Shown: one piece after another, positions 1 through 10,940 of the stretch
How the letters are laid out: every line of letters begins with the position of its first letter
How positions within the stretch are numbered: position 1 is the first letter of the stretch
Source: Batkoa obscura
Lineage: Eukaryota; Entomophthoromycota; Entomophthoromycetes; Entomophthorales; Batkoaceae
Direction of reading: 5' to 3'
DNA length: 64,000 nt
NCBI GenBank assembly: GCA_030770535.1
Contig: JASVEC010000010.1
Location: forward strand, 496,001-560,000
The notes under the pieces: generated by a model
Told to the model about the DNA's origin: nothing
Database searches by the model: none
What the model saw: the letters and a program-made list of their open reading frames with translations, nothing else
Program-made: the position numbers and the translations under genes

Positions 1-1
1 T

Positions 2-576
2 AAAATGCTAGATTTTTATGCAAACCAACTTTGGCGCTTTTTGTGTTTGATTTATCTAATTATCGCAGTTACTATGGTATTTATTAAATTAAGAAAAAGC
101 TTGAATTTTTTTAAAAATAATTTAAATACGGAGTCAACTAATTCTACTCAATGTATTAATACAATTAAACTATTAGGTTATAGAATGTAAGTCAACTTGT
201 TACTATTGCTACTATTAATCAATTAACTAATATATAATTTAGTTTGTTATATCCATCAATTATGATATTTTGTCAATTTCCTGGAATAATTTCTCAATTT
301 TATTATGATCTTACGGATGGCGAAAGTATAGCTTTAGATCAATGGTCTTTAATTGTATTACCTTTTGCTGGTATATTGAATTTTCTTGCTTTTTGTATTG
401 ATCCAACAGTACAATCTGCAATTAAAATCGTTTATTTTAGAATCAAAAAGAGAAACTCAACCTCAAATGAACAAACGGATACTGAAAATAATGATAACTC
501 TATTAAGTTAGATACTTTGGATCAAGTGGATAATGTTAATCAACGTATTACTAATAGTTTCATTAAATCTTTGTAA
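2..576 (+). CDS. 7TM receptor, family A GPCR-like, C-terminal part (partial)
   Basis: Only the C-terminal half lies in the window; the 5' part is upstream of base 1. Exon 2-186 encodes a hydrophobic helix (around WRFLCLIYLIIAVTMVFI) followed by a basic loop. A 56-bp GTAAGT...TTAG intron (187-242) separates it from 243-576. The splice keeps frame and gives a helix starting YPSIMIFCQFPG, a short loop, a last helix containing NFLAFCIDPTVQSAI (an NPxxY-like position) and a polar Asn/Asp/Thr-rich tail. Layout and spacing match TM5-TM7 plus tail of the intact receptor at 49938-50948, although sequence identity is low. Role inferred: plasma-membrane sensing coupled to G protein; no ligand can be proposed. 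Confidence 0.65.
187..242 (+). other. Spliceosomal intron in the partial receptor gene
   Basis: GTAAGTC donor and TTTAG acceptor, 56 bp. Without removal the upstream frame stops at once at 188-190; removal joins codon phase 2 to phase 2 and continues the helical reading frame. Confidence 0.75.
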
Positions 577-1480
577 CAAATAAATACCCCTCTACTTATG
601 CATATTCACATAATTCTTAGTAAAAATTTATAAAGTAAAATAAAATAAAATTTAAATTGTTTATATTATTTTTGTGTTTTATTGTTGTTATATTTTCATA
701 TATTTCAATGGAGTTTATAGTTCTATATCATTTATAAGTGGCTACAACTGGTTGTTTTATTTACCAATAAAACATAATAGTTCTAGACCTAATCCTCTCT
801 AACGCTAATGCTAACCAGTATAAATCAGTCAATTTCACTAAAACATAGATAACCGAGATTCGTATTTATTTATAGGATCTATAAGGCAATTTATTAGCCC
901 TATAAGACTTTAGATAATTGAAATAAAGAACAATTTGATAGGAGTATTTTTGTATTTTTATATCTAATTTATAACAATGTTACAGTATGCCTTTATACTA
1001 TACTTTTACTTACCTTGGTATAGTACAAAGCGTTCGCCCTAACAGTATAGCTTATGAGCTGATACCTGCATAGGTAAAATTAACAACATACTTTAAAAAA
1101 GCTTTACGCAAGATCCTTGCGATAACAAATGTATCGAAGTTTGATCAGTTCACTAAAAACGTCTTCAAGTATACATAGAAGGTTGAAAGATCCAGTGATT
1201 TAAGGATCAAGTGCGTGTAAACCTTGACGAAAGTATCACTAACCAAGTAAATCTTAAAGCTACACAACTGGGATTATGATCCTATAGTAGTCCCATAAGC
1301 TGCCCAAATGTTTTTTCAATTTATATCTAGTGCTTATTTACCAACTTAATAGATAATCAATTATGAGAAAGTTTTGTGTACTTGGAAAATGTTGACTGGT
1401 TTATCGAATTGTATAACTTATAATATCACTGGTCATCTGATTGCAGGGCAATTAAATTTTGAGTGAAACACTAACATTCA
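577..1480. other. Intergenic, no gene seen
   Basis: AT-rich sequence between the receptor tail and the Tc1 relic. No credible exon or RNA gene was found on either strand. Confidence 0.5.
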
Positions 1481-1484
1481 AACA

Positions 1485-2110
1485 GTTTCTGGTAAAGTTC
1501 CACAATATCTTGTTGGGCCGTCTTTTACTTTATAAGCGTTCTTATTTGTACTGGTATTGTTTTTATATACTTGGGACATGTTTTTACTATAAACTTATTC
1601 CATTCATGGTCATATCTTTCCGATAGTTCTTATGCATTTGTTGCTTTTTTCTTGTAACAGGAAATTTTCAGTTTTAACTCATGCCAAAGGTGCTCGATTG
1701 GGTTTAAACCAGGAGATTAAGCTGGGTATAGTAACACTTTAATTTCATTGCCTTTGAGCTATAATCTGGCAAGCTTGAAAGTATACTTGAGGCTATTATC
1801 CCGCTAAAAAATAAAGTTTTCAACCTCCATATTCGAGTATTCAGTAGTATCTTTGAATAGTATGTCGAGTATCTTACAATATAACTTAGCATCCATTTTA
1901 TCTTATATTTTATATTTATGACCAATGGCTTCCTACAACATGTAACTTCATACCATGAGAGATCCTCTTCTATGTTTAACAATTAAATCAATATGATGGT
2001 ATACAAGAGCGTTATCAAGGAATTTAAGGTAATAATTCACACTATCTGGTCTTTAAATGTTTATTTTTGTTTTAGCAATCTATATAGACTGTTTCAAGTC
2101 CTTAATAGTC
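1485..2110 (-). mobile_element. Tc1/mariner (DD34E) transposase relic
   Basis: On the minus strand one reading frame, broken by about eight stop codons but with no obvious indel, keeps the order of Tc1 motifs. A KTKIN stretch near 2070 is followed by IVKHRRGSLMV at about 1985-1955 (family: TVKHGGGSxMVWG). Then come DKMDAKLYCKIL at about 1896, FIF-stop-RDNSLKYTFKLARL (family FxQDNxxxHT) with the catalytic Asp codon at 1798-1800, and YPA-stop-SPGLNPIEHLWHELK with the catalytic Glu codon at 1693-1695. Asp to Glu is 35 codons, i.e. the 34-residue spacing of DD34E. A C-terminal tail follows (EWNKFI...KTIPVQIRTLIK). The N-terminal helix-turn-helix part and both terminal repeats were not identified. 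It is a dead copy. Confidence 0.85.
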
Positions 2111-2591
2111 TCTATAATAAGTAATTTTTTGCCTATTTATGGCAGTTTGTTTAACAATATGGGGGTGTCCGAATTGATTTCATTCTTTTATCTAATTTTT
2201 GAACATTTCATATTTAAAAACACTGCTTAAAATTCTGTAAAAATAAATTCTTCACTAAAAGATAAAAGCACCTGACACGACTTTAAATTATTTTATTATA
2301 ACAAGTTAGCAGAACTTCTATTAAATTTAATAGAAATTCCCAGATTACTAAGGCTTTTACCAGTATAACTTATATATTGATATTAATCAAAGTTGTAGTA
2401 TGTAAATAAATATATACTCTTATAAAACTTTATTAAGAAATATCTATTATTGATTGCTTTGTAACTAAAATTTCAGATTTGCTGTCAAATAATAAATCAT
2501 TTTAGTGTTATAATTGCATTACTAATATATTGCTAATTTAATAAATAGCTGCATAGGAGGGGGTAGTTAGTCCCAAAACTATAATTAGCCG

Positions 2592-2618
2592 TGGGGCTGA
2601 CAAAGCGATATTTCACAC
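2592..2618 (+). repeat. Left arm of 27-bp inverted repeat
   Basis: Reads GGGGCTGACAAAGCGATATT then TCACACT. The reverse complement is found at 3528-3554 with at most one or two mismatches; a third arm occurs at about 44349-44374 in the second copy of the composite repeat. Confidence 0.8.
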
Positions 2619-3143
2619 TATTGATAACCTGGGTAATATTAACATTTAATAATTGATCCTGTCATCTAATAAACTACTTAGTGAATATTAAAACTTTTGA
2701 ATTTTCAGTTATTTTTACAAAATAAGCTAGAGTCAATTTTAATCTTTTTGATTTTTTATGAACTTTATAACTTTAGTTGGGATTGGATCTTTTTTTTTGT
2801 ATCTATGTTTTTACACTTTTAAAAAAATTATATCTGTTTTTCTATTAGCAATGTTTTACTAATTTTATTACACTCATAAATAAAAATCTCAAAATCTAAA
2901 ATTAATTTTTTTTATTTTATCTAATGCTTCAAAATCATTTTTCCATTGTAAAAGGTTTTTAGAATGTCTATTAACTATACTTTTTTTGTAGCGCTCAGCA
3001 AAAAAATTAAAATTAGAATTATTATTTAGCTTATAAATTTTTTAGTATCGAAAATAGTTTTTTGTATCTCCTCATATATTAATTTTTATAAACTTTTTAG
3101 ACAAAAATTCTTCAAATATTAAATAAATTGAATAATTTTTTCC

Positions 3144-3251
3144 ATATGGGGAGTATTTTTTTGGCTTCATTACTTTTTCCATCTTTTAAACGCTATTTGA
3201 GTGGAAAAGTTACCAGCAAAATTCTTAAACACAAAAATACACCCTCATATA
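3144..3251 (+). repeat. MITE copy 1
   Basis: Member of an 18-copy family of about 105 bp. Ends are near TATGGGGATGT and its complement; the core reads AAGCGCTATTTGAGTGGAAA in the best copies (here AAACGCTATTTGAGTGG). Lies inside the composite repeat. Confidence 0.85.
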
Positions 3252-3527
3252 CTGATTTATAATTTAAAATTTTAAATAAATATTAAAGTAAACTTTGCTT
3301 ATTATTTTATCATTTTTTAATATAAAATACCAAACCATAACGCTGATATAGTTCGTTTATTGTAATAATCTAATTTGTTAAATATATTTTTAAGTATCAG
3401 TATAAAGTTCATATTATTTACCTTTTTTCTTATTGAAAGATTTTTCTATCTCTATTTTATTTTCTATTATTCTATTTATTTTATTTTTATTTTTTTAAAA
3501 CTGTGTATCAGGTATATATACTATATA

Positions 3528-3554
3528 GTGTGAAATATCGCTTTGTCAGTCCCA
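3528..3554 (-). repeat. Right arm of 27-bp inverted repeat
   Basis: Begins AGTGTGAAATATCGCTTTGT and mirrors 2592-2618. The spacing of 909 bp between the arms is compatible with a non-autonomous DNA transposon or a transposon terminal-repeat pair. Confidence 0.8.
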
Positions 3555-4032
3555 TGGTTAATTATTGCATAACAATCGCCTAAGCTGCTGTGTTCTCGAG
3601 TTCAGAGAAAATCAATCCCATGTTCTTATTTTGATTTGTTATGAGAATTTCTAGCTCCATCCAAAAGAATATTCTCCCCTCGTTTTGATATTTATACTTA
3701 TCGTAGTATAAAAGAGATTCTAAAACATAACAGCTCGAGGGTTTTTAACTGAATTATTCCCTGATATCTCGAACATTTAATAAAGCCATTAAGTTTTCTT
3801 AATAGTATTTTACGTAGATTTTACATTAGTATTATCTATTCTATTTGTCTTATATAGCTTGTAACCTATTACGTGCTATTCCTAATAATCCAAGTCTATC
3901 TTAGTCACATAAACTAAGACCTTTCGACTTATAGTGTAGTCAACCCAGTAATGGCTGTTCTTGATTCCAAACCCTGAGTACCAGATTTCACAATAGATAT
4001 GTTTTTTTATTATGTTTTTGAAATTATTTAAT

Positions 4033-4136
4033 AAATGGGGATATATTTTTGTGTTTAACAATTTTACTAACAGTCTTTCCATTCAAATAATACTTAAGAT
4101 GGAAAAAATAATAAGTCAAAAAAACACTCCCAAATA
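4033..4136 (-). repeat. MITE copy 2
   Basis: Reverse orientation: starts AATGGGGATATATTTTTGTG and ends with CACTCCCAAATA. Core partly decayed (CAAATAATACTTAAGATGG). Confidence 0.8.
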
Positions 4137-4449
4137 GTAAATAACCCAATAACAATGACTGAAAGTTATTAATAAAATACTATTTTTAATAAAAGATTAT
4201 GTATTTAGTCGTTTAAATCATTTATAGAAATAAAACTAAATATAATAACATATTCAAAAGATAACAGCAATAAATTATTGGTATTATTAAAATAACGGAA
4301 TTTAAAAAAAGCTTCGGAGGGATAATAGAGTTGAATTTAAACGAGTTAAACATGTGTTAATTATATCTATACATTGGTAAAATAGTTTGATATTATTAAA
4401 ACAGGAAAAATAAAAGCATAACAATGGATAAATAAATATAATAATTTTT

Positions 4450-7400
4450 TTATTCTTTAAAATAAGTTAGAATTAAAGTATAAAAACTGGGTAATAATTT
4501 AGGTATAGTATCAATACCTTTTGGATAAGGCTCTTGAGATATATTTTTTATCTCTTTCTTTTTAATAAATGAATTAATTTTTTTAATACTGTCTTCACTG
4601 GTAATTGTGTAATTAACATTTTCATTATTATTTTTTTCATTATTCGAATTGATATTACTATTAGTATTAGCTGTATCATTTAAATAAATCAACATAGGCT
4701 CTGATGGATTAGCATTAATAATAGATTGTTGATTAATATCAACATTGTTATTATTATTATTATCACCATTATTATTATTGAAATGATCAATTTCTTGTAA
4801 TTCTCTTAAATCATCTAATGTAATATTACCAAAACCAAAATCACTAACCGAATTCCTTCTGTTATCATTGAAATCAAGTTGTTGAAATTCTTCTTCAACA
4901 ATTTGCATATCAGTATCATGCTCACCAACGGTCATCAGCTTCTTTTTTAAATTATTGATTTGTCTTTGTTTTCTTTTAACTGTAAATCGATTTAACAGTT
5001 TTAAATCCTTCCTTAATCCTTTATTAAATTCTTCATCCTGTTTACTTTCATCTACAATTTGTTGTAAATTAATTTCTTTCTCAACAATTCCATTACGAAT
5101 GGAATTTAATATTTTTTCTGCCCAGCTCAATATATTTTTAAACAATCCATTACTATTATTGGAATAAATTGAATGTATAAAGTGATAAAATTCCTGTTCA
5201 TGACGCTCAATTAATTTAATAAATAATTGTAACTGACCTGCTTCTAAATTTTTATCGATTTCTCCTGTTTGTACTTTTTTGATTACTTCAATTAAATCAT
5301 CCACGAATAGCGATGTTTTCATTATAAAATCAGATACATTAGCATCCTAATAATTTTGTTATTATAATTAATTATTATATCAATTTGAATTATTACCTTA
5401 TAAACTTGGGCTAATGGTCCATAAAAAATAGCCAAAAGATCTTTCATTAATTCACCTGTAACTCCTTGAAACATTAAATTTGAAATTGCCTCCGAATCTC
5501 TTTTTCTTGTATATAATATAAATAATTGATTTAATGCTTCTAAGAAGTAATATTCTTGATAAATCAAATTGCCATTTTGATCGCTTAAAACTTGTGGATT
5601 CTCGTCTTTAAAATATGATATTAATATTAAATTATATATTTGAATAAAGTTAAATTAAGTGAATTATTACCATTAATATATTGTTCCATCCATTGTTTTG
5701 CTTTTGAATAATTAATAATAGAATCAGCAGTTAATTCTGGTTCAATGTCAAAATCATTAATAATTAGATTAATTCTATCAAATTCCGACATTTCTTCTTC
5801 AAACTTTGAGTTACTACTTCTCTTATTAGGGGAATAAACAAAATTTTTAATTTTATTACAAATCGCTTCATCATTTACTTTCTTTTCTATATTTTCAATT
5901 TCTTTTTGTGTATCTTTTGCCTGATCCATTAATGAAGCTGTTAAAATTCTTTGTAATAAAGAATTAGAGCCAAAAGGTTGTGCTAATAATAAATCAATAA
6001 TTCCTTTAACAATAGAAGTTGGATTTGTATATTTTAAAATTGTCGAAATGGTACGATAAGGTAACAATTTATGAGTAGAACATAATGCTTGATAAAATCG
6101 TGCACTATCATCTGTAGTACAAAAGAAAGTATATAAAAAAGAAGCTAAATTTAGTTTTCCCCATTCAAATGCGCCTTTATAATGGGCTGGTAATTGCTGC
6201 ATTTCACTTGTGTTTCTTAATATACTTTCAAATTCATCTAAGCCTCCTAATTTATTTATTTAATATAATGATATACTATGTAATAAACAAATTCAATACT
6301 TACCTGGTTTCAATAACTCGCTTTTACATTCTTGCCATAACTTAGTATAATCTTTAGCTTTCTCTTTGATATAACTGGCATATTTCTTTCTATCTTCTGC
6401 TAAATTCAACATATGAATTTTACGTTGAGATATATCTTCTATATCTTCATTAGTTAATTCTTGTTGATTTTCATTCAAAAACTTATAAACTTCTAAATGA
6501 GATGCAATTTCTTGATCTGATAATAACCTTCTTAGCACTGACCTCAATGTCAATCGATCATTTTCTCGAAACATAAATGATTGCCCAGGAGTTTCTTTTA
6601 CTTTTGCAGGAAGTGCAGGTAACTCTTTTAATGGATATAATTTTCCTACTCTTTTTAATAAACTTTTAAAATCATCATATCTTTTAAGGGTATAAACCAC
6701 TTGATTGGATTCTTCTTTAGCTAACATAACAATAAATTTCTATTATTAAAAAAACAGATGATTATTTAGTATACTCGAATTAATTAAAAACTAAAAAAAC
6801 TTACTGCATGGCTTGAATTCATAAAAGTACCTTTGACTTCTTCAAGACGAACACCCACAATATCCACAAAGTATGGATTACCAACTCCTTTTTCACTATC
6901 TTTTTTTTCCATCTGACTTTCCTGAAGTAGATTTCTATTATCTTTCCCTTTTATTTCCTCTTTACCCACTGAAACACTTTGGCTTTCTTCTTTTTCCATA
7001 CCAAAACCATTCATATCCAAGGGAGTTGAATTATTAAACAGCAACACCAAAATTTTAATGAATCTCAATGTAAGGGCCTTTCTCTTTGTAGTATCTGATC
7101 TTTCAGCGTCCGATGATAACTCAGCCTTTTCAATTTCATCTTGGAATATTTCTAATTTATCCAAAAACTTTTCAACATCCGTTTGTTGTAAAAAAGGAAA
7201 GGTAAGTACATATTGATTAATGAAATACTTTAAAAAGGGGATCTCTTTTTCATTTTCGGAATTTAAAGTGTCATTTCTTATCGCTCGTACCATATTATTA
7301 TTTAATAAATACTCTGTTTCTTCAGTAATAGCTCGGGTTATTAAGTCCCTTTTAAGTTGTACTGCCTGTCGTGAGGTTAGCTTAACTGGTGAGCTATCAA

Positions 7401-7476
7401 GCTCTTTTTCGTCAGTGTTGAAGGAAGGGGCTAGCAATTGATGAACTGCTGAGGTTGGGGAGGAGGTTTGTTCCAT
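4450..7476 (-). CDS. PXB-PX-DUF3818 fungal phosphoinositide-binding protein (Ypr097w/Lec1-like)
   Basis: Five exons on the minus strand: 6805-7476, 6304-6739, 5671-6246, 5397-5605 and 4450-5346, giving 929 aa. All four junctions keep frame with GTAAGT/GTAATA donors. Residues about 35-165 (TSRQAVQLKRDLITRAITEE..., IPFLKYFINQYVLTFPFLQQ) match the PX-associated PXB region. A PX domain follows from exon 2 on (SNQVVYTLKRYDDFKSL, then LPALPAK and a basic patch). The rest fits the DUF3818 region (AFEWGKLNLASFLYTFF, GPLAQVYK, LLPSFYTL near the end). A low-complexity Asn/Asp stretch lies at 4740-4800. Yeast Ypr097w is implicated in lipid-droplet/ergosterol organisation and is of similar length. The start at 7476 (MEQTSSP) was preferred over 7497 because the upstream seven residues look like leader sequence; this is uncertain. 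Confidence 0.85.
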
Positions 7477-8118
7477 TGTAATAAGATATATTTTCAACTA
7501 TAAGCAATAAAAACCAAAAATCAACGAGTTTATTTTATTGCAATTTTTTAAGTGCCAAGAGTTATTTAAATTTTAAAATAACACTAAAGGCTGAGTTTAT
7601 ATATTATTAAAATAATAAATTATAATTTTCCAAACATGAGATTATTTTAATTTAGTTCTTAAATCTGAAATTCAAAGTGAGTTAATAAAAATGCTATTAC
7701 TCAGTTGGAATTGATTACGTCAAAATTTATCATGAATTTTTTTATTATGAATTGAAGACAAACTTGAAAAATTTAACTAAATTGAATGTGAAAGCAAAGA
7801 GTTTAGCTGATTATGTCATGATTATAGTAAGTATTTGAACATTCCTTGAACTAAATACAATATTAATTGTAAACTGAAACAATAAATGGGGTTTGATTTG
7901 TATATAATTAAACTAATTGGATAATAGCTAATTAAAATTTATTAATGACGAGGAACTTTTTACACTAAAACTGAAATTGATGGATTACGTCAGGATTAAA
8001 CGGAAAATATGAGACCTTGATGATGTTGATAAACAAGTATATAAAGGGTCGAGCGTTATACAGAGTATATAAGAAAAAAAACTATTTGTATTTGTAGATA
8101 TATTAACTTTTATTTAAA
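7477..8118. promoter_or_regulatory. Divergent intergenic promoter region
   Basis: 642 bp between the start codons of the PX gene (-) and the HAM1-like gene (+). It holds two exact GATTACGTCA decamers (7713-7722, 7983-7992) and a one-mismatch copy GATTATGTCA (7809-7818). TTACGTCA is a CRE/ATF-type bZIP half-palindrome. A TATAAAGG stretch lies at about 8039-8046, some 75 bp before the HAM1-like ATG. Regulatory function is inferred from motif identity and repetition only. Confidence 0.5.
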
Positions 8119-10457
8119 ATGCCAGAAATTCGTAACAAATTTGAAAAAGAATTCGCCCCTAAAGATAGCCAATATACCAAAGGTTTAAAAGTAGATGAAG
8201 TGGTTCAAACTAAAGATAATTTAACCACCGTCGCTGGTGCCTTAGGGTAAGTTTATTTGCTTTTTTTATAATAGTAGATATTAATTCTCTTTTAGTGAAG
8301 GTAAAATGCCAACTAGTGATCAGATAACTGGTGCTATTGATTCCCTTAAGGAAGGTGATAGCATTGTTTCTGAAGTCAACTTATCAGCTACTGGTCAAAA
8401 AGTAGCTGATCGTGTTGAAAACTTATTAGATTCAACTAAGCAATTAGTTGAAGAAAAGAACAAAGGTGATGTTATCCAACGTTTAATTCATCACGCTAAG
8501 CTTGCTTCTCAAGAACTTGACAGTAAGTTTCGTTTATTTGTAAATTATTCTTTTAATTAATATAATTTCAGCTGAAACTCCTGATGTATCTAAAGAAGCT
8601 GAAGATTCTCAAAAACTTCTTAGAAAAGCTTATAATGAACTTCTTGTTATTTCTAAATTAACCGTTACCAATAATGAATTCCGTAGTCTCTTGGCTGATT
8701 TGTATAACCTTGTCCGTGATGTCCTTAAAGATAATGTTCCTGGTGCTGAACATTTACCTACCGCTGATGATCTTACTGACAAACAAGGTAATCTTGACAC
8801 TGATAAGGCTAAGCGCTCTGCTGAACAATCTGCTAATAAGATGGCTGATGAAGCCCACGAGAACTTGGATGGTGATGCCAAAGATGTTGCTGATAAAGCT
8901 AGAAGAGGCGATACTAAAGGTTTAGAGGATACTGCTTCTAAACTTGCTGACAAGGCTGCACAAGAGCTCGGTAAGAAGGTCAAACCAGTTGCTGATAAGG
9001 CTGCTGCCGGTAACACCAAAGAAGCTGGTGATCACGCTAAACATGAAGCTAATAAGGCCTCCTCCCAAGCTCAAAGCTTAACTGAAGAAGCTAAGAAGCA
9101 AGCCGGTGACGCTTATGGCCAAGCTAAGAAAACTGCTGAGAACATTGTCAATGACTTACAACTTAGTGAAGAACAAAAGGAAAACCTATCCAATCGTTTA
9201 GTTGGTATCCTTGATGAAGTCCAAACCAACCGTGAAACTCAAAGAGCTATTGAAGGCCTCCTAAATGTATTAGCTAAATTAAGAAAGAATGCCCTTACTG
9301 CCGCTGAAAAGGCCAAAAGCAAAGCTGGTGCTGAGGTCGACGAATCTGATAACTTACAAGAAGCTTCGAGAAATGCCAAAAAGGCCGTTGAGAACTTCGC
9401 TGGTGGTCACAGTTTAGACAAACTCTTTGAAAGACTCTATGAGTTTGCTGAATTTGTTGAAAAGGACAAGGACTTGAACAAACTTATGCATGAAAATCAT
9501 GAGTTTATGATCAAGTCTCTTAAAGACAACAAATTTGTCCATCAAAAGGATTACACTGATAAGGCCATTGATCGTTTCGAAAAGACTCGTGACATGCTCC
9601 TTAACAAATACCGCCAACCCGTCCGCTCTGTTATGGATGAAGCTAGTGGCTTCATGAAGGACTTAAAGGAAGATCCAACTACTAACCGTATGGTTAAAGA
9701 TCTTGATGGTCTTACTCGTGAGCTATTCTTGGATGCCAATGGCAAACCAACCATCAAGTATGACTTACTTCAAGACTTCCAAAAATTCGTCCCTGTTCTT
9801 TCTAAACGCCTTGAGCTCCTTGAAATCCCAAGGATATCTGAACAAGATGATGATAATGAATACATCTTGGATAATATTAAACTCTCTTGTAGCAACATCG
9901 TCCCAAAGACTGTTAGAGTACGTACTGATACTGAATTTGATACTGAAGAAGAACGTATTGTTAATGCTGTGTCTATTAAGATGCAAGGTATCCAAGCTCA
10001 AGCTAGAGAAGTAGCTTTCTATTATAAGAGAAAGGTATTATTAATGAACATGGAAGATGCTGGTTTAGTTGATGTAGTTATTCCAAATGATGGTATGGAT
10101 ATTTTCTTAAAATTAGCTCCACCAGTTATCTCTACTTCAGATAAACCAAATCAAACTATTTCTAAAGATGAACGTCCGTTCCGTGTATTAGATTCACGCT
10201 GTCGTGTTAATGAAATCAATATCAAATTCCAACATACTAAATTTGGACCAATTTATAAGCTATTGAATAAAGTTATTCAAAGTCAAGTTAAGAGAGATAT
10301 TGAAAAGATGGTTGGAGAAGGTATTCGTAATTTCCTCGAAGGTATTGAAACAACAGTAACTCAAGGTATTGACTTGGGTAATAAGGATAAAACCTCTAAG
10401 CCATTAGATCCTAGCCCAGAAGGATGGAAATCTGATGCTTTCAATGTTAAAAAATAA
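8119..10457 (+). CDS. HAM1-like protein with LEA-type repeat region and TULIP-like C-terminus
   Basis: Three exons, 8119-8246, 8296-8522 and 8572-10457, give 746 aa; both introns (about 50 bp, GTAAGT donors) join in frame. The N-terminus (MPEIRNKFEKEFAPKDSQYT) opens the protein. Residues about 170-300 are Ala/Lys/Glu/Asp-rich with repeated ADKA, EANKA and EEAKKQAG units, as in LEA group 3 proteins. The C-terminal part (from about residue 430: VPVLSKRLELLEIPRI, VRVRTDTEFDTEE, FQHTKFGPIYKLLNKVIQ) matches the fungal HAM1-like/DUF4449 family, thought to have a lipid-binding BPI/TULIP-like fold. Probable role: lipid transfer or stress protection at membranes; this is inferred. Codon use is less AT-biased than in the neighbours (GCC, AAG, GTC frequent), suggesting high expression. 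Confidence 0.85.
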
Positions 10458-10940
10458 GTCTGTTTTATTTAGCTAACCTTATTGAATAAATTATATTGCT
10501 TAAATTTTAATTTTCTAATATTTTTTTATACTAATAAATTATATAGCTACTAAAGAAAGGCTTAAAATTCTTATCTAATTTTTAGTTTAGATAAGGTTGA
10601 TAATCTTTTAGCACCGCTTAATAAAAATATATCTGTTACAATTCTATTGCAAACTAGTTTGCAGTAAATTTTAACCAGCTATTTGCTTATATAATTTCCA
10701 AAGCCTAATTTTTAGATTTTAGCAAGTTTTATTCTTAAACGAATAGTTAATTAGGTCGCAGATGAGCCTGTAACACTTGTAATTGATAAAGTATTGTTTT
10801 AGAGTAAAAGTTGGAATAAATTTAAGCCAATATTTTAAAATCATTTATAATATATTACTTTTCAATGTCTTTTATTATTACCATAAGAAACTATAGCAAA
10901 AAACTTAATAATAACAATTTGTATCAATGCTATTATTATT
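10458..10940. other. Convergent 3' intergenic region
   Basis: AT-rich spacer between two convergent genes. An AATAAA-type signal (TTGAATAAATTA) about 25 bp after the HAM1-like stop is the only recognisable element. Confidence 0.5.

Larger units (their letters stand above)
2157..3995. repeat. Composite dispersed repeat, copy 1
   Basis: From about 2157 to 2830 and about 3528 to 3995 the sequence aligns by eye with 43690-44816 at many long matches, for example around 2292-2330, 2395-2420 and 3960-3992. Copy 1 contains an inverted repeat of about 27 bp (2592-2618 against 3528-3554, core CTGACAAAGCGATATTTCAC) that encloses 910 bp, most of it missing in copy 2. A MITE sits inside at 3144-3251. On the minus strand the right part of both copies shares a short peptide-like reading (EIWYS..GI..S....VDY, then SRKVLVYV), suggesting remnant coding sequence of an unrecognised element. 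Confidence 0.65.

Noticed and set aside
2011-2016. DNALVYHH as the catalytic Asp motif of the Tc1 relic
   Set aside because: It lies 107 codons from the Glu; the DNSLKYT motif at 1798-1800 gives the correct 34-residue spacing.
3882-4082. 66-codon minus-strand frame as an independent gene
   Set aside because: It runs across the boundary between the composite repeat and a MITE, so the frame is a junction product; only the repeat-shared part is meaningful.
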